DNA from: Actinomycetes bacterium
Lineage (GTDB): Bacteria > Actinomycetota > Actinomycetes > Mycobacteriales > Micromonosporaceae
Assembly (NCBI GenBank): GCA_023402505.1
Contig: JAEYGD010000424.1
Coordinates: 1 to 5,029 of the forward strand
Reading direction: 5' to 3'
Length of the DNA stretch: 5,029 nucleotides
This document shows positions 1 to 5,029 of this stretch, one piece after another (within the stretch, counting starts at the first letter, position 1; every line of letters starts with the position of its first letter). A program made the translations under genes and the position numbers. Under the pieces are notes generated by a model, which saw nothing but the letters and a program-made list of their open reading frames with translations, was not told the origin of the DNA and did not search any database.

Positions 1-154
1 GGCCCTGGCGGCCAAGGACGCCCGGCTCGCCCTGGACGTGCTGGGCGACGCCCCGGCGCCGGTCCTCCGGGCCGCCGCCTCGGTGCTGGCCGCCGCCCCG
101 CACCCGCACGACGACATCGCCCGCCTCATCGGCCCAGCGGAGGAGCAACCGTGA
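1..154 (+). CDS. C-terminal end of a 3-hydroxyisobutyrate dehydrogenase-like NAD(P)-dependent oxidoreductase (partial)
   Basis: The window opens inside a reading frame whose first complete codon is at base 2 and which ends at TGA 152-154, giving about 50 residues. The segment ALAAKDARLALDVLG followed by APAPVLRAAASVLAAA and a final DDIARLIG matches the end of the beta-hydroxyacid dehydrogenase family. In that family the all-alpha C-terminal domain has a conserved Lys-Asp (KD..LAL), a helix starting with P.P, and a closing D(D/E)(F/I)..LI motif. These enzymes oxidise 3-hydroxyacids or reduce the semialdehydes using an N-terminal Rossmann domain, which lies outside the window. The stop overlaps the GTG start of the next gene by four bases, so the two are probably one operon with coupled translation. 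Family assignment rests on only 50 residues; the substrate cannot be told. Confidence 0.62.
   Translation, partial: ALAAKDARLALDVLGDAPAPVLRAAASVLAAAPHPHDDIARLIGPAEEQP
139..145 (+). promoter_or_regulatory. Shine-Dalgarno sequence for the Rid-family gene
   Basis: GGAGGAG lies inside the last codons of the upstream gene, with five bases before the GTG at 151. It is the strongest ribosome-binding site in the window and supports GTG 151 over the second in-phase GTG at 157. Confidence 0.7.
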
Positions 155-558
155 CCGTGACCCTGGACAACCCCGCCACCGTCCCCGCCCCGTTCGGCGA
201 CCGCTTCGCCCACGTCGCCCGGCTCGACCTGCCGGCCTGCGCCCTGCTCGTGCTCTCCGGCCAGGTGGGTGTCGACGACGACGGCGCGGTGGTGGCGCCC
301 GGCGACGTCCGGGCGCAGTCCGAACGGATCTTCGAGCTGATCGACGGTCTGCTCGCCGCGCACGGCGCCGGCTTAGCCGACGTGCTGCACGTGCGGACTT
401 TCATGACCGACCTGGGCGACCTGGCCGGCTACGCGGCGGTCCGCAACCGGTACTTCCCGGACGCGAAACCCGCCAGCACGACCGTCGAGGTGAACCGGCT
501 CTTCCTCGACGGCGCGGTGATCGAGGTGGAGGTGACCGCGGCCGTGGCCACCGGCTGA
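151..558 (+). CDS. Rid family (YjgF/YER057c/UK114) protein, non-RidA-type, lacking the canonical Arg
   Basis: This 135-residue protein has the size and motif order of the Rid family. The family forms trimers with ligand sites at subunit interfaces, and true RidA hydrolyses reactive enamine/imine intermediates such as 2-aminoacrylate. Visible landmarks are LVLSGQVG (residues 33-40), a central amphipathic helix with a QS..IFELIDGLLAAHGA segment (56-73), the VLHVRTFMTDL strand (78-88), NRYFPDAKPAST (99-110) and the closing VIEVEVTA (123-130). In E. coli RidA the motif is PARS with Arg105 binding the substrate carboxylate; here it reads PAST, so Ser109 takes that place, while Glu125 aligns with Glu120. 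In the literature such Arg-less forms belong to the Rid4-Rid7 groups, which generally lack the classical deaminase activity, so I do not call it ridA. The GTG start overlaps the upstream TGA (GTGA) and has a strong ribosome-binding site. Leu75 is encoded by the rare TTA codon (373-375). A role linked to the adjacent dehydrogenase is inference. Confidence 0.88.
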   Translation: MTVTLDNPATVPAPFGDRFAHVARLDLPACALLVLSGQVGVDDDGAVVAPGDVRAQSERIFELIDGLLAAHGAGLADVLHVRTFMTDLGDLAGYAAVRNRYFPDAKPASTTVEVNRLFLDGAVIEVEVTAAVATG

Positions 559-583
559 GGGTCGGCTCAGACGGCGGCGACCC
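559..583. repeat. Short inverted repeat between convergent gene ends
   Basis: GGGTCG (559-564) and CGACCC (578-583) are perfect complements separated by 13 bases. The repeat spans the 8-base gap between the stops of the Rid gene and the P-type ATPase and continues into the ATPase end. It has no T-tract, so a factor-independent terminator is not shown. It may act as a modest stem for both converging transcripts, or be chance in such G+C-rich DNA. Confidence 0.3.
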
Positions 584-3302
584 GCCGGGCCCGGCGGCGC
601 AGCAGGGCCTTCACCAGCTCGCCCGCGACGAGGATGGTGGAGGCCACCGCCGCACAGACCAGCCACTGCCCGCCGGTGATGTCGGTGGTGACGAACACGC
701 CGTGCAGGGCGTCCAGCTGCACCACCAGCACCAGCAGGACGACCACGGCGCCGGTGGCCACGAACGCCCACCGGTTCTCCAGCGTCTGCCGGCTGACCAC
801 GCTGCGCAGGTCGTGCCGGACGTTGAGCAGGTTGAACACCTGGAACAGCACGAACGTCACGAAGGCCATCGTGCCGGCGGTCGTGGCCTCCCCGATCCGC
901 GGGGCCGGCCCCGGAGCCCACACCAGGACAGCGAGGGTCCCGGCGGCCATCACCGCGCTCGCCAGCAGGATGCGGACCAGCCGCGGCCGGCTCAGGATCC
1001 GCTCCGCGGTGGGACGCGGCGGCTGGCGCATCGCGTCCGGGCTGACCGGATCGACGCCCAGCGACATGGCGGGCGGACCGTCCATCACCAGGTTGACGAA
1101 GAGGATCTGCAACGCGGTGAACGGCGTGCCGCCCGCGATCCCGGTCAGCGCCGCGACCAGGAAGGTGAGGACGAAACCCAGCGCGGTCGAGACCTGGAAG
1201 CGGGTGAAGTTCACGATGTTGGCGTAGACGCCGCGCCCCTCCCGCACCGCCGAGACGATGGTGGCGAAGTTGTCGTCGGTGAGCACCATGGTCGCCGCCT
1301 CCTTGCTCACCTCCGTCCCGGCGACGCCCATCGCGACGCCGATGTCGGCGTTGCGCAGGGCCGGCGCGTCGTTGACGCCGTCACCGGTCATCGCGACGAC
1401 CTCGCCGCGCCCCTGCAACGCCCGCACGATCCGGATCTTGTGGGCGGGCGACACGCGGGCGACCACGCCGACGTCGTCGAGGCGGCGGGCCAGTTCGGCG
1501 TCGTCGGCGACGGTGTCGAGGTCGGCGCCGGTGATGGCCCGACCGGGGATGCCCAGCTCACGGGCGATGGCGGCGGCGGTGACCGCGTGGTCGCCGGTGA
1601 GCATCCGGACCCGGATGCCCGCCGCCCGGCACTGCGCGACCGCCTCCCGCGCCTCCGGCCGGGGCGGGTCGACGATCCCGACCAACGCGACGAGCACGAG
1701 CCGGTCGAGCAGGTCCTTGGCGTCGTCGCCCGGGTCGAATCCGGCGGCCGGGAAGTCCTCGTAGGCCACCGCCATCACCCGCATGCCCTGCTCGGCGAGG
1801 AACGTGTTGCCCTCCTCGTAGCGGGCACGGGCGGCGTCGTCGAACGGCAGCACCCCGGTGGCCCCGAGATGCCGGTCGGCGCGGGCGGCGAGCACGTCCG
1901 GAGCGCCCTTGACGAAGCAGCGCACCACCTCCGCGCCGTCGTCGCCGGTCCAACGGTGGAAGGTCGCCATGAACTTGTGGTCGGAGTCGAACGGGATCTC
2001 CAGGGTCCGCGGGTTGCTCCGCCGCAGGGCGGCCACGTCGAGGCCGCCCTTCTCGGCGAGCACCACCAGCGCGCCCTCGGTCGGGTCGCCGACCAGGTCG
2101 CCGTCGTGCACCACGGCGTCGCTGCACAGGGCCATCGCGGTCAGCGCCTCGTCGACCGTGCCGGGCAGGGGCGCACTGTCGGTGGTCCGGACGCGGCCGT
2201 CGGCGCCGTAGCCCTGACCGGAGACGGTGAACCGGCGACCGGCCAGCAGCAGCTCACGGGCCGTCATCTCGTTGAGCGTCAACGTCCCGGTCTTGTCGGT
2301 GCAGATCTGGGACGTGCTGCCCAGCGTCTCCACCGAGGACAGCCGCTTGACGATGGCACCGCGGCGGGCGAGCCGGCCGGTGCCCATCGCGAGGGTGAAC
2401 GCGACCACCGCCGGCAGTCCCTCCGGCACCGCCGCGACGGCCAGGGAGACCGCGCTGATGAACAGGTCCGTGAAGTCCTGACCGCGGACCAGGCCGAGCA
2501 CGAACACCAGCACGATCACGACGCCGGCGATGACCGCGAGCGTACGGCTGAGGCCGTTGATCTGGCGCTGCAACGGCGTGGGGCCGGGCTTGGCGTCGTG
2601 CAGCAGGCCCGCGATCCGGCCCGTCTCGGTCGCCATGCCGGTCGCCGTGACCAGCGCCTCCCCCCGGCCGCGCGTCACGGCGGTGTTCATGAACAGCGCG
2701 GTGACCCGGTCGCCCAGCGCCGCGTCCTCGTCGACGACGCCGTGGGCCGACTTGCCGACCGGCTGCGCCTCCCCGGTCAGCGTCGACTCCTGCGCCTGCA
2801 GCGACGTGGACGACAGCAGCCGCGCGTCGGCGGGGACGCGGTCACCGGCCTCCACCACCACGACGTCGCCGGGGACGAGGTCCCGGGCGTCGAGCCGGAC
2901 GATGTCCCCGTCCCGCCGTACGGTCGCGGTGGTGACGCTCATCCGGCGCAGCGACTCCAGCGCCGCCTCGGCCCGCGACTCCTGCACGAAGCCGATCGTG
3001 GCGTTGAGCAGCACGACGAAGGCGATCGCGACCGGCGTCTCCCACTCCCGGCTGATCACCAGCGACACGACGGCGGCGACCAGCAGGATGAGGATCATCA
3101 GGTCCTCGAACTGCCGCAGGAAGGCTCGCCACCGCGGCTCCCGCTTCGCCTCGGCCAGCCGGTTCGGCCCGTACCGCTCGAGCCGCCGGGCCGCCTCCGT
3201 CGACGACAGGCCGGCGCGCGGGTCCACGCCGAACTCCTCGGCGACCTCGTCCGCCGGGCGGGCGTGCCAGGGGGGCGCCGCGGGCGCGGTGGGCTCAGAC
3301 AT
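567..3302 (-). CDS. P2-type cation-translocating ATPase, Ca2+-ATPase-like
   Basis: This is a full-length P-type ATPase (911 residues from ATG 3302) that should pump a cation, most likely Ca2+, out of the cytoplasm. In order it shows an N-terminal cation-ATPase domain, helices M1-M2 (about 66-107), the actuator-domain TGE (176-178), M3-M4 with PEGLP (293-297), the phosphorylated Asp336 in DKTGTLT (336-342), nucleotide-domain DPTEG (406-410) and KGAP (465-468), the MLTGD (567-571) and TGDGVND (639-645) hinge motifs, and six C-terminal helices M5-M10 ending in an Arg-rich tail. That is the complete P2 set, so the pump should be active. M4 Glu294 and M6 Asn737/Asp741 of Ca2+ site II are kept. SERCA's Asn768 and Glu771 are replaced by Ala707 and Phe710, Thr799 by Met740, and Glu908 by Gln821, which resembles plasma-membrane single-site pumps. 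A longer start, GTG 3317 (five more residues), is open, but it has no purine-rich site before it, while ATG 3302 gives a typical MSEP start; ATG 3302 is only moderately favoured. The ion remains unproven. Confidence 0.93.
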   Translation of the reverse strand: MSEPTAPAAPPWHARPADEVAEEFGVDPRAGLSSTEAARRLERYGPNRLAEAKREPRWRAFLRQFEDLMILILLVAAVVSLVISREWETPVAIAFVVLLNATIGFVQESRAEAALESLRRMSVTTATVRRDGDIVRLDARDLVPGDVVVVEAGDRVPADARLLSSTSLQAQESTLTGEAQPVGKSAHGVVDEDAALGDRVTALFMNTAVTRGRGEALVTATGMATETGRIAGLLHDAKPGPTPLQRQINGLSRTLAVIAGVVIVLVFVLGLVRGQDFTDLFISAVSLAVAAVPEGLPAVVAFTLAMGTGRLARRGAIVKRLSSVETLGSTSQICTDKTGTLTLNEMTARELLLAGRRFTVSGQGYGADGRVRTTDSAPLPGTVDEALTAMALCSDAVVHDGDLVGDPTEGALVVLAEKGGLDVAALRRSNPRTLEIPFDSDHKFMATFHRWTGDDGAEVVRCFVKGAPDVLAARADRHLGATGVLPFDDAARARYEEGNTFLAEQGMRVMAVAYEDFPAAGFDPGDDAKDLLDRLVLVALVGIVDPPRPEAREAVAQCRAAGIRVRMLTGDHAVTAAAIARELGIPGRAITGADLDTVADDAELARRLDDVGVVARVSPAHKIRIVRALQGRGEVVAMTGDGVNDAPALRNADIGVAMGVAGTEVSKEAATMVLTDDNFATIVSAVREGRGVYANIVNFTRFQVSTALGFVLTFLVAALTGIAGGTPFTALQILFVNLVMDGPPAMSLGVDPVSPDAMRQPPRPTAERILSRPRLVRILLASAVMAAGTLAVLVWAPGPAPRIGEATTAGTMAFVTFVLFQVFNLLNVRHDLRSVVSRQTLENRWAFVATGAVVVLLVLVVQLDALHGVFVTTDITGGQWLVCAAVASTILVAGELVKALLRRRARRVAAV
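582..597. repeat. Perfect 16-bp palindrome in the 3' end of the ATPase gene
   Basis: CCGCCGGGCCCGGCGG is its own reverse complement. It lies in the codons for the Arg-rich C-terminal tail of the ATPase, 15 bases from its stop. Arg codons of the CGG/CGC type in a high-GC genome favour such palindromes, so function is uncertain. Its place beside the convergent stops would suit an mRNA 3'-end hairpin. Confidence 0.4.
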
Positions 3303-3368
3303 TTGCCCATCATCCACGACAAGACGGCACGCCCCTGATTCGGGCCCGCGGCTGTCGTACCCCCCACC

Positions 3369-3375
3369 TACCCTA
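3369..3375. promoter_or_regulatory. Candidate -10 element readable on both strands between divergent genes
   Basis: TACCCTA contains TACCCT on the plus strand (3369-3374) and TAGGGT on the minus strand (3375-3370), both fitting the actinobacterial TANNNT -10 pattern. On the plus strand, transcription would start at about 3381-3383, on or just before the ATG of the thioesterase gene, implying a leaderless mRNA. This agrees with the lack of a convincing ribosome-binding site there. On the minus strand it would give the ATPase gene a 5' leader of about 60 bases. No clear -35 hexamer is seen for either direction, and a six-base match is weak evidence. Confidence 0.3.
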
Positions 3376-3382
3376 CGGACGC

Positions 3383-3805
3383 ATGGCAGATCCGTTCCGC
3401 GTCCGTGTCACCGTCCGGGGCTACGAGCTCGACACCCAGGGCCACCTCAACCAGGCCGTCTACCTGCAGTACGGCGAGCATGCCCGGTGGGAGTGCCTGC
3501 GCGCCGCCGGCCTCGCACAGGAGCGCCTCATCGCCGCCGGGGTCGGTCCGGTCACGCTCGAGGTCACGCTCCGCTACCTCCGGGAGCTGCGCGGCGGGGA
3601 CGAGGTGGACGTGTCCTGCGAGTTCCACTGGGGCGAGCGCCGGACGTTCCGCGTCGAGCAGCACTACACCCGCGCCGACGGCACCCCGGTCGCGACGCTG
3701 AGCGGCGTGGGCGGTCTGCTCGACCTGTCCACCCGGCGCCTGGTGGCCGATCCCGGGGCCCGTTTCCGGGAGCTGGCCGGCGACCCACGACCGCTCAACC
3801 TCTGA
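3383..3805 (+). CDS. Acyl-CoA thioesterase, 4-hydroxybenzoyl-CoA thioesterase/YbgC-like hotdog fold
   Basis: This 140-residue protein should hydrolyse an acyl-CoA thioester in the cytoplasm; the acyl chain is unknown. The N-terminal motif YELDTQGHLNQAVYLQYGE (14-32) carries the family pattern D..GH.N...Y, with Asp17 as the probable catalytic acid, His21 and Asn23 beside it, and Tyr27 starting the long hotdog helix that includes HARWECLRAAGL (33-44). The following strands, VTLEVTLRYLREL (57-69), DEVDVSCEFHW (73-83), RTFRVEQHYTR (87-97) and PVATLSGVGGLLDL (102-115), form the expected antiparallel sheet. The length is normal for a single hotdog domain acting as a dimer or tetramer. The ATG has no strong ribosome-binding site and follows a candidate -10 by only eight bases, so the message may be leaderless. 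It is transcribed away from the ATPase gene. The next gene is 94 bases on and shows no obvious link. Confidence 0.88.
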   Translation: MADPFRVRVTVRGYELDTQGHLNQAVYLQYGEHARWECLRAAGLAQERLIAAGVGPVTLEVTLRYLRELRGGDEVDVSCEFHWGERRTFRVEQHYTRADGTPVATLSGVGGLLDLSTRRLVADPGARFRELAGDPRPLNL

Positions 3806-3899
3806 GCTTGTCAACGAATCGTCGAGATTTTTTGCACCAGGCTCCGACTGACGTGTAGACATCCTTCAATCACAGGCGGCCGCCAGCACACTGAGGTCC
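3806..3899 (+). promoter_or_regulatory. Relatively A+T-rich leader region upstream of the DUF4185 gene
   Basis: This 94-base gap is clearly less G+C-rich than its surroundings, at least up to about 3873, and contains a run of six T (3828-3833). The best promoter pairing I can find is TTGCAC (3832-3837) and TAGACA (3856-3861) with an 18-base spacer, but the -10 lacks the final T of TANNNT, so the exact promoter is not settled. A perfect 10-bp palindrome, GGCGGCCGCC, lies at 3875-3884, between this and the ribosome-binding site. The composition supports a separate promoter for the exported protein. Confidence 0.3.
3893..3897 (+). promoter_or_regulatory. Ribosome-binding site of the DUF4185 gene, closely spaced
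   Basis: GAGGT precedes the ATG at 3900 by only two bases, shorter than the usual five to nine. The start is still favoured because it places the twin-arginine motif at residues 5-6, as expected for a Tat signal peptide. Confidence 0.45.
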
Positions 3900-5015
3900 A
3901 TGAGCATCAAGCGCAGATCCTTCCTGGCGACGGTCGGGGCGGCCGGCGTGGCGGCGGCCGTCGCACCCCACGCCGCCGCCCGACCGGCCCGGGCCGCCAC
4001 CTGGCGGAAGCGCCTCACCGGCGCCGATCTGGACACCAACCAGCGCTGGCGGGTCGCCGGCACCGACCTCGGCATCCCGTACGTGCTGGAGAACGGCTCC
4101 ATCGGCTACCTGTTCGGTGACACCTTCGACACGCCGTGGCCGGAGGGACCACCGCTGCCCAACGACTGGCGCTCGCCGGTGCTGCTGCGGTCCAACACCC
4201 ACCCCGGCTCCCCCGGCGGCATCGTCTTCGACAGCGCCGGCCGGGTGGCCGGCAACGGGCGGGCGCCGGAACTGATGCACAACGGTCACCACGGCGTCGG
4301 CATCGACGGCCTCTGGGAGGTGACCGTCATCCCCAACGACGGGATCAGCTTCCCGGAGACCGGTCGCCAGCTCATCTCCTACCAGAGCATCGAGAACTGG
4401 CACTCCGCCGGGCCGGCGGGACCGCACTGGCGCAGCCGCTACGCGGGGCTCGCGTACAGCGACAACGGCAACGACTTCGTCCGGACCCCGCTGAAGTGGT
4501 GGAACAACGGCGCCAACACCGACCCGTTCCAGATGTGGACCATGCAGCGCGACGGCGACTGGGTGTACGTCTTCTCGGTGCGCGCCGGCCGGCAGGACGG
4601 CCCGATGATGCTGCGCCGGGTCCGCTGGGACCGCCTGTTCAACCCCGAGGCGTACGAGGGCTGGGGCTGGAACGGCAGCAACTGGGGCTGGGGGCGACCC
4701 TGCACCCCGATCCTGACCGGCCGCTTCGGCGAGCCGTCGGTACGCCGGCTGAGCGACGGCACCTGGGTGATGTCCTACCTGAACGGCGCGACCGGCTGTG
4801 TCGTCACCCGCACGGCGGGCGGACCGGACCAGGTGTGGACGGCCGAGAAGGTGCAGGTGTTCCCGTGGCAGGAGCCGGGGCTCTACGGCGGCTTCGTCCA
4901 CCCCTGGTCGAGCCGGCGGGCCAACGACCTGCACCTGTTGGTGTCGAAGTGGACCAGGACGCCGGACGGCCGCAGCACGGCGTACCACGTCAGCCAGTTC
5001 GCCGGCACCGCCTGA
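3900..5015 (+). CDS. Tat-exported DUF4185 protein, candidate GH183-type endo-D-arabinanase
   Basis: This 371-residue protein starts with a twin-arginine signal: MSIKRRSFLAT carries RR at 5-6 followed by SFL, then an Ala/Gly/Val-rich core (10-22) and a probable cleavage site after ARA (30-32). It should be folded and then exported by Tat; no lipobox Cys or membrane anchor is seen. The mature part begins with LTG (39-41) and carries VAGTDLGIPYV (52-62) and GYLFGDTFDTPW (69-80), the signature region of DUF4185, a beta-propeller family. Later blade-like segments are YAGLAYSDNGNDF (181-193), DWVYVFSVR (220-228), GTWVMSYLNGATG (287-299) and DLHLLVSKW (343-351). From memory of published work, DUF4185 members were shown to be endo-D-arabinanases acting on mycobacterial arabinan and were named GH183. 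Asp56 and Asp74 are conserved-looking acids and candidate catalytic residues, which I infer only. The two cysteines, Cys268 and Cys300, could form a disulfide. Family is secure, substrate is not. No sugar-metabolism neighbour is in view. Confidence 0.85.
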   Translation: MSIKRRSFLATVGAAGVAAAVAPHAAARPARAATWRKRLTGADLDTNQRWRVAGTDLGIPYVLENGSIGYLFGDTFDTPWPEGPPLPNDWRSPVLLRSNTHPGSPGGIVFDSAGRVAGNGRAPELMHNGHHGVGIDGLWEVTVIPNDGISFPETGRQLISYQSIENWHSAGPAGPHWRSRYAGLAYSDNGNDFVRTPLKWWNNGANTDPFQMWTMQRDGDWVYVFSVRAGRQDGPMMLRRVRWDRLFNPEAYEGWGWNGSNWGWGRPCTPILTGRFGEPSVRRLSDGTWVMSYLNGATGCVVTRTAGGPDQVWTAEKVQVFPWQEPGLYGGFVHPWSSRRANDLHLLVSKWTRTPDGRSTAYHVSQFAGTA

Positions 5016-5028
5016 GCACGGCGCCGGC
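5001..5028 (+). terminator. Candidate terminator stem-loop surrounding the DUF4185 stop codon
   Basis: GCCGGCACCG (5001-5010) pairs with CGGCGCCGGC (5019-5028) over ten positions with a single A-C mismatch. The 8-base loop CCTGAGCA contains the TGA stop. The stem is almost all G-C and would be very stable. The window ends one base later, so a T-tract cannot be checked, and T-less hairpins are common in actinobacteria. Confidence 0.45.
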
Positions 5029-5029
5029 C

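Noticed and set aside
373..921. Minus-strand frame overlapping the end of the Rid gene and the end of the ATPase gene
   Set aside because: Its sequence is Arg/Gly/Ala-rich with no family resemblance, and it conflicts with two clear genes.
702..3338. An 878-codon open frame on the plus strand, antisense to the P-type ATPase gene
   Set aside because: Its translation is dominated by His, Arg, Asp, Gly and Gln with no domain or hydrophobic core. Long antisense frames are expected in high-GC coding DNA, and the minus-strand frame carries all P-type ATPase motifs.
3814..3833. Possible factor-independent terminator after the thioesterase gene (ACGA-A-TCGT followed by T6)
   Set aside because: The stem is only four base pairs with a one-base loop, which cannot form a stable hairpin; the T-run alone is not enough.
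2530..3858. A 442-codon plus-strand frame crossing the ATPase start, the divergent spacer and the thioesterase
   Set aside because: It is Ser/Arg/Thr-rich, ignores the gene boundaries, and overlaps two well-supported genes in other frames.
3870..4988. A 372-codon open frame on the minus strand, antisense to the DUF4185 gene
   Set aside because: The translation is low-complexity Val/Ala/Gly/Pro/Arg without recognisable motifs, whereas the plus frame has a Tat signal and DUF4185 motifs.
1..5029. Possible mobile element, CRISPR array, tRNA or defence system
   Set aside because: I saw no transposase or integrase motifs, regularly spaced direct repeats, tRNA cloverleaf, or toxin-antitoxin-like small gene pair; composition is uniform apart from the short gap at 3806-3899.

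Overview
The window is very G+C-rich and tightly packed, with almost every third codon position G or C. Together with GTG starts, a twin-arginine lipid-free exported protein and a candidate leaderless promoter, this points to a high-GC actinobacterium. The protein style suggests Micromonosporaceae or a relative, but that is an impression from composition and not a database result.

Layout. (1) Bases 1-154 (+) hold the C-terminal end of a gene that resembles the 3-hydroxyisobutyrate dehydrogenase / 6-phosphogluconate dehydrogenase-like oxidoreductases. (2) Its stop overlaps the GTG start of a Rid (YjgF/YER057c/UK114) family gene at 151-558 (+), so the two are probably translated as a coupled pair. 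The Rid protein has Ser where RidA has its substrate-binding Arg, and its gene carries the only in-frame TTA leucine codon I found in the window. (3) A convergent gene at 567-3302 (-) encodes a complete ten-helix P2-type cation (Ca2+-like) ATPase whose ion-site residues look like a single-site, PMCA-like pump. (4) A short divergent spacer (3303-3382) holds a TACCCTA element that can be read as a -10 hexamer on both strands. (5) A small hotdog-fold acyl-CoA thioesterase lies at 3383-3805 (+), possibly on a leaderless transcript. (6) After a 94-base, relatively A+T-rich gap comes a Tat-exported DUF4185 protein at 3900-5015 (+), a candidate GH183-type endo-D-arabinanase. A strong inverted repeat surrounds its stop codon.

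These look like ordinary chromosomal genes from separate transcription units. Apart from the dehydrogenase-Rid pair I see no evidence that they work in one pathway. I found no tRNA, rRNA, CRISPR array, insertion sequence, phage gene or defence system, and no clear previously undescribed multi-gene system. The most useful leads are the Rid variant with its TTA codon, the ATPase ion-site substitutions, and the exported DUF4185 enzyme.
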